A stretch of DNA of 64,000 nt. It comes from Microbacterium sp. GCS4 (GTDB lineage Bacteria > Actinomycetota > Actinomycetes > Actinomycetales > Microbacteriaceae). The stretch spans positions 150,283 through 214,282 of the forward strand of contig NZ_LGYE01000006.1 of assembly GCF_001262495.1 (NCBI RefSeq), given 5' to 3'. This document shows positions 52,370-60,754 of the stretch, in pieces. The notes under the pieces were generated by a model. The model was not told the DNA's origin and ran no database searches. It saw only the letters and a program-made list of their open reading frames with translations. The position numbers and the translations under genes are program-made. The first letter of the stretch is position 1; each line of letters begins with the position of its first letter.

Positions 52370-52448
52370 TCCGGGGTGCGCGCGGACGCGCACCCCGGAC
52401 GATCGGCGGGGGCTGCCGATCGGAGGACCGACCGTGGGCGGGTCGGTC
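52370..52448. promoter_or_regulatory. Three back-to-back hairpins between binding-protein and lyase genes
   Basis: TCCGGGGTGCGC and complement (52370-52399, 12-base stem), CGATCGGC and complement (52400-52422, 8-base stem) and GACCGACC and complement (52426-52448, 8-base stem) follow one another without gaps of more than three bases. All stems are perfect. They lie six bases after the binding-protein stop and about 100 bases before the lyase start, and probably terminate or attenuate read-through and stabilise the binding-protein mRNA. Confidence 0.75.
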
Positions 52449-52453
52449 GGGGG

Positions 52454-53755
52454 TCAGTCCTGGGCGATCAGGGCGTCGATCTTGTCGGCGGCGGTCGAGA
52501 ACTCGTCTTCGAGGTCGCCCTCACCCGCCTGGACGGCCTTGCCCCACGTGTCGCGGAAGGTCTGCCACATCTCCGTCGCGTCCGCGATGTTGGGGACGTC
52601 GACCGTGAGCGGCACGGATGCCGAGAACGTGGCCAGCACCGGGTCGCCGGCGAGGAAGTCGCCGGCGATCTCGTCGACGTCTCCGCGCACCGGGAACTGA
52701 CCGGTGGTCTCCAGCAGAGCGAGGTCGTTGTCGGCGTTCATCGAGAACTTCGCGAAGTCCCACGCGGTCTGCTTGTTCTCGCAGGACGTGTACAGGCCGA
52801 CGTTCTTCGAGTCGCCGAAGGTGTAGGTCTCATCGGCGGCGGTGCCGTCGGCCGTGGGGAGGGGCACGATGCCGAAGTCGACCTTGCCGTCGAACGCCGC
52901 GGCGCCCCAGGGGCCGGCGATGCCCATGGCCGACACCCCGTCGGCGAACGGGCCGGCCCAGGCGTCGCCGCTGTACGCCTCCGCCGAGGAGTAGCCCTCG
53001 GCGTACATCGTCTTCCAGAACTCGAGGGTCTCGAGTCCCTCCTCGCTCGTGAACGCGGCCGCACCGTCGCTCACGAGCTGGGTGCCGCCCGAGTTGGCGA
53101 GGAAGAACGGGTAGAAGTCGAACAGAGAGTTCGTGTAGTCGCCGGAGGCGGGCGGGTAGAGCGAGTAGTCCGCGGCACCGGAGTCCTTGATCGCCGCGGC
53201 GGCCGCGAGCACGTCGTCGTACGTCGCCAGCTGCGGGTTCTCGGGATCGAGGCCGGCTGCGGCGAACGCCTCCTTGTTGTAGTAGAGCATGAAGGGGTTC
53301 GCCTTCCACGGCACCTGGTACAGGTCGCCGTCCGGCGAGCGGAAGCCGTCGGCCGCAGCGCCGGAGCGCTCGCTCACGAAGTCCTCGCCGTCGTCGAAGG
53401 TCTTCGAGATGTTCACGAGCCCTCCCTGCTTCTGGAAGGCGGGGACGGCGGCCGGCGCGGTGTTGTAGACGAGGCACGGCGTGTTGCCGGCGGTGATCGC
53501 CGCGCCGATCGCGTCTTCCGACGACTTGCCGGAGGGGATCGCCGCTGCCTTGACCTGCTCGTCGGGGTGGTCGGCGTTCCAGGCCTCGACCACGGCCTCG
53601 GCCCAGGCGATCTCCTGCTCGTTCGTCGAGTACCAGATCGTGATCGGACCGGATGTGAGCTCATCCCCGCCGGACCCGGCTCCCCCGGCTGTGCCGCAGG
53701 CGGCGAGGGGGAGGGCGAGGGCTGCGAGAGCGAGGACACCTGCATGACGCTTCAT
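52454..53755 (-). CDS. Extracellular sugar-binding lipoprotein (mannoside-type locus)
   Basis: 433 residues of the family 1 solute-binding proteins. Signal peptide with lipobox LAAC (Cys20), then ITIWYSTNEQEIAWAEAVVE as the first lobe strand. Later landmarks are VPWKANPFMLYYNKEAFAAA near 150 and AMGIAGPWGAAAF near 280. It would deliver oligosaccharides to the permeases at 44734-46538, with which it shares an operator. It is separated from them by the GH130 and lyase genes, an unusual split. Confidence 0.9.
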   Translation of the reverse strand: MKRHAGVLALAALALPLAACGTAGGAGSGGDELTSGPITIWYSTNEQEIAWAEAVVEAWNADHPDEQVKAAAIPSGKSSEDAIGAAITAGNTPCLVYNTAPAAVPAFQKQGGLVNISKTFDDGEDFVSERSGAAADGFRSPDGDLYQVPWKANPFMLYYNKEAFAAAGLDPENPQLATYDDVLAAAAAIKDSGAADYSLYPPASGDYTNSLFDFYPFFLANSGGTQLVSDGAAAFTSEEGLETLEFWKTMYAEGYSSAEAYSGDAWAGPFADGVSAMGIAGPWGAAAFDGKVDFGIVPLPTADGTAADETYTFGDSKNVGLYTSCENKQTAWDFAKFSMNADNDLALLETTGQFPVRGDVDEIAGDFLAGDPVLATFSASVPLTVDVPNIADATEMWQTFRDTWGKAVQAGEGDLEDEFSTAADKIDALIAQD

Positions 53756-53832
53756 TGCGAACTCCTTCGTTCGAGTGTCCGATCGCGGACGCCCGTGCTG
53801 TGGTCATGGCGGTCTTCGGGGACCGACCCTCG

Positions 53833-53847
53833 TAGTAAACCGGTTTT
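53833..53847. promoter_or_regulatory. LacI operator before the binding-protein gene
   Basis: TAGTAAACCGGTTTT is the exact inverse complement of 44647-44661 and contains the palindrome AAACCGGTTT (53837-53846). It lies 78 bases before the binding-protein start. Two ACTAAA words at 53922 and 53931 mirror the TTTAGT pair near the LacI gene. Confidence 0.75.
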
Positions 53848-54009
53848 TATTCAAACTGTCAAACATGCAGACCTTGTCTCGCAATGTCAGCGATTTTGGG
53901 ACTTTCACTGACCGACCAGTAACTAAACTCACTAAACCACCTCGCCGGAGATTCTCCTGGCACGTCCGCGTTCCGTGACAGCATCCGCCGATCGTGACAG
54001 CCTGGCGGT

Positions 54010-54666
54010 GTGCCGACGACCGACCCGCTGCCCGACCGCCCCGCGCCCGACAACCCCACCGGCAAGCTCGTGCTGCTCCGCCACGGCGAGACCGAGTGGT
54101 CGAAGACCGGCCGGCACACCGGCCTCACCGACATCCCGCTGACCGCTCGCGGGGAGGACCTCGCCCGCGGTGCCGGGCGCCTCGTCGCTGACTACGACTT
54201 CTCGCTCGTGCTCACCTCACCCCTCGAGCGCGCGCGGCGCACGGCGGAGCTCGCGGGACTGCACGCCCAGGTCGATCCACTGCTCGTCGAGTGGGACTAC
54301 GGCGGGTACGAGGGTCGCACGACCAAGGACATCCGTGCCAAACTGGGCTACGACTGGAGCGCGTTCACGCACGGCGTCGTCCGTGGCGAGACCCCCGGCG
54401 AGACCGTGGAGGAGGTCGCGGCTCGCGCATCGCGCGTGCTGACCCGAGTCCTGCCCGCGCTCGTCGACGGAGACGTGGCTCTGGTCGCGCACGGCCACTT
54501 CCTCCGCATCCTCACTGCTGTGTATCTGCGGCTCGCACCGCGTTTCGGCGCGCAGATCTCTCTCGACGCCGGGTCGGTCTCGGTGCTGAGCTTCTACCGC
54601 GAGCAGCCGGCGATCCTGTCCTGGAACTACGGGCTCGAGCTTCCTCTGGCGCCCTCGGAGTCCTGA
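54010..54666 (+). CDS. Histidine phosphatase (phosphoglycerate-mutase-like)
   Basis: 218 residues. The phospho-His motif LLRHGETEWS lies near 22-31, EWDYGGYEGRT near 93 and the second catalytic His in ALVAHGHFLR near 157. Fits the broad-specificity acid phosphatase branch rather than glycolytic PGM. GTG 54010 lies six bases after CAGCCT, the leaderless pattern. Substrate unknown. Confidence 0.88.
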   Translation: MPTTDPLPDRPAPDNPTGKLVLLRHGETEWSKTGRHTGLTDIPLTARGEDLARGAGRLVADYDFSLVLTSPLERARRTAELAGLHAQVDPLLVEWDYGGYEGRTTKDIRAKLGYDWSAFTHGVVRGETPGETVEEVAARASRVLTRVLPALVDGDVALVAHGHFLRILTAVYLRLAPRFGAQISLDAGSVSVLSFYREQPAILSWNYGLELPLAPSES

Positions 54667-54715
54667 CCCGCGAACCCGGTGCGCGATGTCGCCTCCCCGG
54701 AGTAGCGTGCCGGTC

Positions 54716-55681
54716 ATGACGATGTCGACGAAGACGACGGACTGGCTGCTCGACGGCGACCCCGCGGTGCGCTGGCAGGTCGAGCGCGACCTGCTCGGGG
54801 CCCCGGATGCCGTGTGGCAGGCGACCCGCGCACGGGTCGCGACCGAGGGGTTCGGTGCTGCGCTGCTCGCGGCACAGGATCCCGATGGGCAGTGGGCGGG
54901 AGGCGCGCACTTCCCCGCGGGGTTCTTCGACACCGCCGAGGCGCAGGGCGCGACGCAGCCGTGGACGGCGACCTCGTGGTCGCTCAATCAGCTGCGCGAG
55001 TGGGGCGTCGACGCCGGGGCCCTCGGCGACACGGCGGAGCGCCTCGACCGGAACTGCCGGTGGGAGTACGACGACATGCCGTTCTGGGGCGGCGAGGTCG
55101 ACGTGTGCATCAACGCGTTCACGCTCGCGAACGGCGCCTGGCTCGGGGCAGACGTCTCACGGCTGGTCGCGTGGTTCCCCGAGCACCGGCTGGCCGACGG
55201 CGGATGGAACTGCGAGGCGGAGGAGGGCGACTCGGTGCGCTCGTCGTTCCACTCGACGCTCAACGCGCTGCGCGGGATGCTGTCGTACGAGGTCTCAACA
55301 GGCGATACGTCGCTGCGCGAGGCGCGGCATGCGGGCGAGGAGTACCTGCTGCGACGACGCCTGCTGTACCGCGAATCGACGGGTGAGCGGGTCGGCGGCT
55401 TCGTCGAGCACTTCGTCTATCCCGCGCGCCACCAGTACAGCGCGCTGACCGCTCTCGACCATCTCCGCGAGGCGGCGATCGTCGACGGCACCGAGCCCGA
55501 CGAGCGGATCTCGGATGCCGTGGAACTGGTGCGCGCCGCGCGGCGACCGGACGGCACGTGGATGCAGGGGGCTCCTCTCGCAGGGCGCACCTGGTTCGAT
55601 GTGGACGCCCCCGAGGGCGAGCCGTCGCGGTGGCTCACCCTGATCGGCACGCGCGTGCTCGACTGGGTGGATCGCAGCTAG
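54716..55681 (+). CDS. Squalene-cyclase-like alpha/alpha-barrel protein
   Basis: 321 residues with repeated D-G-x-W/G-G-W motifs (DPDGQWAGGAHF, ADGGWNCEAEEG, PDGTWMQG) as in the QW repeats of prenyltransferase/squalene-cyclase barrels. Such stand-alone proteins in actinobacteria are annotated as cyclase-like but lack a proven reaction; the DxDD catalytic motif is not evident. No signal peptide. ATG 54716 lies seven bases after TAGCGT. Its stop overlaps the convergent membrane-protein gene by four bases. Confidence 0.75.
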   Translation: MTMSTKTTDWLLDGDPAVRWQVERDLLGAPDAVWQATRARVATEGFGAALLAAQDPDGQWAGGAHFPAGFFDTAEAQGATQPWTATSWSLNQLREWGVDAGALGDTAERLDRNCRWEYDDMPFWGGEVDVCINAFTLANGAWLGADVSRLVAWFPEHRLADGGWNCEAEEGDSVRSSFHSTLNALRGMLSYEVSTGDTSLREARHAGEEYLLRRRLLYRESTGERVGGFVEHFVYPARHQYSALTALDHLREAAIVDGTEPDERISDAVELVRAARRPDGTWMQGAPLAGRTWFDVDAPEGEPSRWLTLIGTRVLDWVDRS

Positions 55682-56289
55682 CGGGCGTCCGTGGCGGGGC
55701 CATCGGCGAACGGGCCGGGAGCCTTCGCCTCCTCTTTCGATCCACCGCCGGCACCCCACACCGGTCCGAACAGCAACCAGAGCCCGACCACGACCCATGC
55801 GCGCCCGATCCACCACCACAGGGTCTCGGCGGCGCCGGCATCCTTCGCCATCACCATCAGCAGCAGGTAGGCGCCCGAAGCGATCACGGCGGCGGTGACG
55901 ACGCGATACCACTCCTTCCAGAGCGCCGCCTGCTTGGCTGCCCGACCCGCGGGCTTGATCGGGGCGGGCGCGCCGGCGAACCGGTGCGCGAAGCGAGCAT
56001 CGGCCCAGCGCACGATCGCGGGACCGAACGCCACCGAGAATCCGAGGTAGATTCCGGCGAGCCCGTGTGTGAGGTCGACGGGTGAGCCGTTCAGCAGGTC
56101 GATCGCCGTGGCCACCACCAGCACGACATCGAGCAACGGGATCAGCACGAGCACGAATCCGCCCAGGCGCTTCCGTCTGGCCGGGTAGCGCAGCAGCAAC
56201 CCCGCGCCGAGCAGCACCCACAGGCCGATCTCGCAGAGCACGATCACCGCGGCGATGGGATGGGCGTGCAGGAACTGTACGGGCGTCAT
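55678..56289 (-). CDS. Membrane protein controlled by adjacent TetR regulator
   Basis: 203 residues with five predicted helices (about 11-33, 44-64, 75-95, 130-150 and 158-178) and an acidic C-terminal tail. ATG 56289 follows AAGGAGGATC. No family is recognised with confidence. It is divergent from a TetR gene with two matched operators between them, so it is probably induced by that regulator's ligand, perhaps for export or tolerance. Confidence 0.75.
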   Translation of the reverse strand: MTPVQFLHAHPIAAVIVLCEIGLWVLLGAGLLLRYPARRKRLGGFVLVLIPLLDVVLVVATAIDLLNGSPVDLTHGLAGIYLGFSVAFGPAIVRWADARFAHRFAGAPAPIKPAGRAAKQAALWKEWYRVVTAAVIASGAYLLLMVMAKDAGAAETLWWWIGRAWVVVGLWLLFGPVWGAGGGSKEEAKAPGPFADGPATDAR

Positions 56290-56301
56290 GATCCTCCTTG
56301 G

Positions 56302-56347
56302 TAGCACGGTCGGGCTAACAAGCCGCTAAGCTAGCACAGTTGAGCTA
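56302..56347. promoter_or_regulatory. Twin TetR operators
   Basis: TAGCACGGTCGGGCTA (56302-56317) and TAGCACAGTTGAGCTA (56332-56347) are 16-base imperfect palindromes (TAGC...GCTA), identical at 13 positions and exactly 30 bases apart, about three helical turns. They fill the 68-base gap between the membrane-protein and TetR genes. Confidence 0.75.
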
Positions 56348-56357
56348 AATTGGGAGC

Positions 56358-56948
56358 ATGCCCCGTCTCATCGATCACCGCGAGCGCGAGAAGCAGATCG
56401 CCGCCGCGGTCTGGCGGATCGTGCTCGCAGACGGAGTCAGCGCCGTCTCACTCCGCACCGTGGCGGGGGAGTCCGGCCTCGTGGTCGGCTCGATACGGCA
56501 CGTCTTCCCCACCAAGGCGGATCTGCTCGAGTTCGCGATGCGCCTCGTTCACGAGCGGGCCGCCGCGCGCATCACTCCGCATCTCGACGGCGCCGACCCC
56601 GTCCTATCGACCGTCGAGGCCATCAACGAGCTGCTGCCCCTCGACGACGAGCGGACCGTGGAGATCCGCGTGCATCTCGCCCTGACCGCAGAGGCGCCCC
56701 GCCACGCTCAGCTCGCCGCCCTCGCCGACTCCGCGCACGACGACATCGCGGGACTGTGTCGCCTGCTGCTGCGGCGACTGATGGACGCTGGCGCCCTCCG
56801 TGGCGAGATCGTGGTCGACGACGAAGCCCGGTACCTCCAGGCGGTGATCGACGGGGTCGCGCTGCACGGGTCACGTGGCGAACTCAGCCCGACGCAGCAG
56901 ACCTCGGTGATTCGTACGCACCTGCGCCGTCTCGGGCTCCCGGCCTGA
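56358..56948 (+). CDS. TetR-family transcriptional regulator
   Basis: 196 residues. HTH: AVWRIVLADGVSAVSLRTVA then GESGLVVGSIRHVFPTKADLL (residues 17-55). The C-terminal ligand domain is helical and family-typical in length. ATG 56358 follows GGGAG. It is divergent from the membrane protein at 55678 and should repress both genes through the twin sites. Ligand unknown. Confidence 0.9.
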   Translation: MPRLIDHREREKQIAAAVWRIVLADGVSAVSLRTVAGESGLVVGSIRHVFPTKADLLEFAMRLVHERAAARITPHLDGADPVLSTVEAINELLPLDDERTVEIRVHLALTAEAPRHAQLAALADSAHDDIAGLCRLLLRRLMDAGALRGEIVVDDEARYLQAVIDGVALHGSRGELSPTQQTSVIRTHLRRLGLPA

Positions 56949-56978
56949 CGGCGGGTACGCCGCGCGGGCGACCCGAGA

Positions 56979-57521
56979 TCAGCCGACCCGTCGCAGCGAC
57001 ACCGCATAGATCGTCGGGTCGCCCTGCAGATCGAGGACGACCTCCAGCCCCGTCCCCGTCGTCATCATGTCGAACGCGATGGTCGCGTTCGAGCACTGCG
57101 TCGGCTGCGCTGAGAGCCCGGCATCCAGGTCGCCTCCGGATGCCGAGATCGTGCCATCGCCCCGGCACGCGATCTGCGCCTGATAGGTTCCCGGCTCGAG
57201 TGACTGGAACTGCGACACGTAGTTCGCGGAGGATGCGTCGCTCAGCCACCCCGAGAGCGAGCCGACGTATCCCTCGGTGCCCGACCCGGGAACGGCGGTC
57301 TCGGCCCATTTCGGGATCTCATCCACGGGGATGGGGAGCTTCGCCTCGGCCGCAGCGACCTCCGCCGCGTCGGGTGCGGGCGTGGGCGTGGGTGCGGGCG
57401 TGGGCGTGGCGGATGCCGACGGGGTCGCGTCGCGACCGGCATCCGTCGTCGCTGTGCATCCGCTCACCGCCAGCCCCACCGCGAGGATCAGTCCGACCGT
57501 CGTCATTCGTCTGCCGTCCAT
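56979..57521 (-). CDS. Putative lipoprotein
   Basis: 180 residues. Signal peptide RRMTTVGLILAVGLAVSGC with a lipobox Cys near residue 22, then a Thr/Pro/Ala-rich spacer (TPTPAPTPTPAP) and a globular domain with two further Cys (IACRGDG, PTQCSNA) that could pair. Start uncertain: ATG 57521 or the internal ATG 57506. No family recognised; anchored outside the membrane. Confidence 0.75.
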   Translation of the reverse strand: MDGRRMTTVGLILAVGLAVSGCTATTDAGRDATPSASATPTPAPTPTPAPDAAEVAAAEAKLPIPVDEIPKWAETAVPGSGTEGYVGSLSGWLSDASSANYVSQFQSLEPGTYQAQIACRGDGTISASGGDLDAGLSAQPTQCSNATIAFDMMTTGTGLEVVLDLQGDPTIYAVSLRRVG

Positions 57522-57601
57522 GACCTCCACGCTACGGACGCCTCGAGTGAGCGCAACCCCCGGCGCACAGATCCAGCATCCTGGTATTCGACACGCCGGT
57601 C

Positions 57602-57618
57602 TTTTGAATCACTCAAAA
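57602..57618. promoter_or_regulatory. Fur-family operator before the fur-catalase operon
   Basis: TTTTGA-ATCAC-TCAAAA is a perfect 6-base inverted repeat around five bases, ending 20 bases before the regulator start. It is the most AT-rich patch nearby. It is the likely site for the Fur/PerR-type protein encoded directly downstream. Confidence 0.75.
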
Positions 57619-57638
57619 TAAGAGGTAGGGTCGGAGAC

Positions 57639-58058
57639 ATGGACACCACACTCGAGTCGGCGCTTCGCGGCGCTGGACTCAAGGCGACCGCGGGCCGCGT
57701 CGCCGTTCTCGAGGCGATGGAGTCCATGGCCCATACGGATGCGGAGCGCGTGTTCCGCGCGGTTTCCGAAGTGCTGCCGACCACGTCGATCCAGTCGGTG
57801 CACAACATCCTCGCGGACCTGACGACGGCGGGCCTGCTCCGCCGGATCGAACCGGCAGGTTCCGCGGCGCTCTACGAGCGGCGAACCGGCGACAACCACC
57901 ACCACGTGGTCTGCACCCAGTGCGGTGCGATCGGCGACGTGGACTGCGTTGTCGGCGAAGCGCCGTGCCTCACCCCGTCTTCGGCCGGGGGATTCACCGT
58001 CCAGACAGCCGAAGTCACCTTCTGGGGCGTCTGCCCCAGTTGCCAGAACGCCGCGTAG
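57639..58058 (+). CDS. Fur-family regulator (CatR/PerR/FurA-like)
   Basis: 139 residues. Winged HTH in residues 10-80, then the metal-binding region [19 protein letters not shown] (near 88-106) and a second CPSC near the C-terminus, giving the two CxxC structural zinc pairs. Together with the downstream catalase this fits a peroxide-sensing repressor (PerR/CatR type). It probably autoregulates at 57602-57618. The catalase starts 68 bases after its stop. Confidence 0.88.
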   Translation: MDTTLESALRGAGLKATAGRVAVLEAMESMAHTDAERVFRAVSEVLPTTSIQSVHNILADLTTAGLLRRIEPAGSAALYERRTGDNHHHVVCTQCGAIGDVDCVVGEAPCLTPSSAGGFTVQTAEVTFWGVCPSCQNAA

Positions 58059-58126
58059 GCGTGTCCGCCGACCGCACCCGGTATCCCGGGGGTGTTCGTC
58101 GCGCCCGCGCGCAGAAGGAGAAGAAC

Positions 58127-59578
58127 ATGACGAAACCATCGACCACGACGCAGACCGGAACCCCGGCGCCGAGCGACGCGCACTCCCTCACGGTCGGAGC
58201 CGACGGCCCCACCGTCCTGCACGACCGCTACCTCGTCGAGAAGCTCGCCTCGTTCAACCGTGAGCGCGTGCCGGAGCGCAACCCGCACGCCAAGGGCGGC
58301 GGCGCGTTCGGAACCTTCACCGTCACGGAGGACGTCTCCGCGTACACCCGTGCGTCGGTCTTCCAGCCGGGCGCGACCAGCGAGACGCTGCTGCGCTTCT
58401 CCTCCGTCGCCGGCGAGCAGGGCTCCCCCGACACCTGGCGCGATGTGCGCGGCTTCTCGCTGCGTTTCTACACGACCGACGGCAACCTCGACATCGTCGG
58501 CAACAACACCCCGACGTTCTTCATCCGCGATGCGATGAAGTTCCCCGATTTCATCCACTCGCAGAAGCGACTCGGCGACTCGGGTCTGCGCGACGCCGAC
58601 ATGCAGTGGGACTTCTGGACCCTCTCCCCCGAGTCCGCGCACCAGGTCACCTACCTCATGGGAGACCGCGGGCTGCCGCGCAGCTGGCGGCACATGAACG
58701 GCTACGGCTCGCACACGTACCAGTGGGTCAACGCCGCAGGCGAGCGCTTCTGGGTGCAGTACCACTTCCTGTCGAAGCAGGGCGTCGAGGCGATGCACGC
58801 CGACGAGGCCGAGAAGCTCGCCGGCTCGGATGCCGACCACTACCGTCGGGACCTGTTCGACGCGATCGCGCGCGAGGAGTTCCCGTCCTGGGACGTCTTC
58901 GTGCAGATCATGCCGTACGAGGAGGCCAAGTCCTACCGCTTCAACCCCTTCGACCTCACCAAGACGTGGTCGAAGAAGGACTACCCGCGCATCAAGGTCG
59001 GCACGTTCACGCTGAACCGCAACCCGCAGAACTTCTTCGCCGAGATCGAGCAGGCGGCGTTCTCGCCCGGCAACCAGGTGCCCGGCACCGGCATCTCGCC
59101 CGACAAGATGCTGATGGCGCGCGTCTTCGCCTACCCCGACGCGCAGCGCCACCGCGTGGGCACGAACTACAACCAGCTGCCCGTGAATCAGCCGCATGCG
59201 GCCGAGGTGCGCAACTACATGCACGAGGGCAACATGCAGTACCGCTTCAACCCGGCCGAGCACCGCGTGTACACGCCGAACTCGTACGGTGCGGCCGGAG
59301 GCCCTGAGGCCGATCCGCTGGCGGGCGTCGAGGCGAGCTGGGAGTCGGATGGCGAGCTCATCCGCACGGCCGCGACGCTGCACCTCGACGACGACGACTT
59401 CGGTCAGGCGGGGACGCTCTACCGCACGGTCTTCGACGACGAGCAGCGCGCCCGGTTCCTCGACACCCTGACCGGTCAGGGCCAGGGCCTCACGGTCGAC
59501 GCGATCCGCGAGCGGTTCTTCCAGTACTGGACGAACGTGGATGCCGAGCTCGGCGAGGCGCTCCGCGCCCGCTTCTGA
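58127..59578 (+). CDS. katA: Catalase (monofunctional, heme)
   Basis: 483-residue typical small-subunit catalase, converting H2O2 to water and oxygen. Active-site His is in [11 protein letters not shown] near residue 52, the distal Asn region in [20 protein letters not shown] near 125, and the heme-ligand Tyr in [14 protein letters not shown] near 338. ATG 58127 follows AAGGAGAAG. It is co-transcribed with the Fur-type gene and followed by a terminator. Confidence 0.95.
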   Translation: MTKPSTTTQTGTPAPSDAHSLTVGADGPTVLHDRYLVEKLASFNRERVPERNPHAKGGGAFGTFTVTEDVSAYTRASVFQPGATSETLLRFSSVAGEQGSPDTWRDVRGFSLRFYTTDGNLDIVGNNTPTFFIRDAMKFPDFIHSQKRLGDSGLRDADMQWDFWTLSPESAHQVTYLMGDRGLPRSWRHMNGYGSHTYQWVNAAGERFWVQYHFLSKQGVEAMHADEAEKLAGSDADHYRRDLFDAIAREEFPSWDVFVQIMPYEEAKSYRFNPFDLTKTWSKKDYPRIKVGTFTLNRNPQNFFAEIEQAAFSPGNQVPGTGISPDKMLMARVFAYPDAQRHRVGTNYNQLPVNQPHAAEVRNYMHEGNMQYRFNPAEHRVYTPNSYGAAGGPEADPLAGVEASWESDGELIRTAATLHLDDDDFGQAGTLYRTVFDDEQRARFLDTLTGQGQGLTVDAIRERFFQYWTNVDAELGEALRARF

Positions 59579-59593
59579 CCGCATCCTCACGAG

Positions 59594-59626
59594 AAGCACC
59601 CGCCTCGATATCCGGGGCGGGTGCTT
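59594..59626 (+). terminator. Rho-independent terminator after catalase
   Basis: AAGCACCCGCC (59594-59604) pairs with GGCGGGTGCTT (59616-59626), an 11-base stem followed by a short T-rich run. It lies 16 bases after the catalase stop and can also end the leftward small gene. Confidence 0.85.
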
Positions 59627-59642
59627 TCGTCTGTAGTTGGGG

Positions 59643-59924
59643 CTACTCGTCGTCGGATCGTCCCAGCCGCTTCAGAAGCTTTCGACGACCGCGATGCAGT
59701 CTCCACCAGCTGAAGGTCGTCCGCAGCTGCAACCTCCCCAGATCATCGAGCCCTGGGAGGTCGCGTTCGCGCAGCTCCTGCGCGATCGCCTCCTGGTTGT
59801 CCTTCCCCAGGTGCTCGATCATCGCGAACGCCTCGCGGACGGGCCCGGACGACAGCGGATGCTCGGCGATCCGCGCTTCCACTGCGGCCAGTCTGTCTTC
59901 GTCATGAAGCCTGCTCATCCTCAC
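59643..59924 (-). CDS. Small soluble helical protein, candidate immunity partner
   Basis: 93 residues, strongly charged and probably all-helical (EDRLAAVEARIAEHPLSSG, then EELRERDLP-like region) with a basic C-terminus (RRKLLKRLGRSDDE). GTG 59924 starts three bases after the stop of the secreted-precursor gene; ATG 59918 is an alternative. No family recognised. Its place directly after a bacteriocin-like precursor parallels the small gene at 10416. Confidence 0.6.
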   Translation of the reverse strand: MRMSRLHDEDRLAAVEARIAEHPLSSGPVREAFAMIEHLGKDNQEAIAQELRERDLPGLDDLGRLQLRTTFSWWRLHRGRRKLLKRLGRSDDE

Positions 59925-59927
59925 CGA

Positions 59928-60590
59928 CTACTTTCCGAGCGCGCACGCGAGCGCCGCACGCCCGAGACCACCCCAGATCGTTCCGCTCGCGAAGGCGGCG
60001 ACGATCTGAGGCCCGTTGAGACCGAGCCCGAGCAGGCATCGGAGTACCCAAGGCGCGAGGAAGATCGGGTCCGCGACGACCGGATATGCGACGTCAGATC
60101 CGATATGGGTGACGACCTGGGTCAGTACGTTCTCCGATACGTCGTACGACGTAGGAACGTGCGCACCATTGGCATCTCTCGAGCTTTGTGCCCCGGTGTA
60201 GACGATGGCTCCTTCGTCCAGTTGCACAGCCTCCTCGGCGTGCCGCGCATACGGAAGGTGAATCGAGAGCGTCTCATCCGACCAACCGGTGAGATGCAGG
60301 GCGTCACCCGGATCGATTGGTAGTTCAACCGCGCCCGCCCCCGTGTCCACCTGCACGCCGACCACGGGCTTGTCAGCTGCCTCGTTGATCGTCGAGAGAA
60401 TCAGGCGAGGCTCAATGGCTTCGACGTTTTCCAGTGCGGCAGCTGCGGCGTCCGCCGTCGAGTTCGCCCCGGCGACGCTCCTTTGGTCGCTCTTCAGGGT
60501 CGACGCGGGCTGGGCGGACGGGGGGACGACCATCGCCAAGACGAGCATTGTGATCGGGAGGGCTGATTGCGAGAAGCGCCTGGGTTTCAT
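59928..60590 (-). CDS. Secreted precursor with YPVVADP module and hydrophobic, Cys-containing C-terminus
   Basis: 220 residues. Sec signal peptide (LPITMLVLAMVVPPSAQPAS), a polar acidic pro-region, then the module DANGAHVPTSYDV...VAYPVVADP (about 137-175). The final 45 residues are hydrophobic and Gly/Ala-rich with two Cys (APWVLRCLLGLGLNG ... AALACALGK), like a small membrane-active peptide released from a precursor. Base composition is less GC-rich than the flanks. ATG 60590 follows AGGAGATTC. No named family is recognised; bacteriocin-like function is inference. Confidence 0.65.
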   Translation of the reverse strand: MKPRRFSQSALPITMLVLAMVVPPSAQPASTLKSDQRSVAGANSTADAAAAALENVEAIEPRLILSTINEAADKPVVGVQVDTGAGAVELPIDPGDALHLTGWSDETLSIHLPYARHAEEAVQLDEGAIVYTGAQSSRDANGAHVPTSYDVSENVLTQVVTHIGSDVAYPVVADPIFLAPWVLRCLLGLGLNGPQIVAAFASGTIWGGLGRAALACALGK

Positions 60591-60754
60591 CGAATCTCCT
60601 GTCGGTCAGTAGCGCCCACGGTAAAGGGAAAGGATTCGCTCGCATGCGATATGCCGATACAGACCAGATGGGGCCCCACGGGTCCGACTCCGCACCTCGC
60701 GGACGGTCTCAGGGCGGGAGCCTGAGCCTGCGAGCATCGAGGAGAATGGATGCC

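Noticed and set aside
51158..53911. 917-residue open frame on the plus strand
   Set aside because: Antisense to the PL8 lyase and binding-protein genes; composition is that of a high-GC shadow frame.
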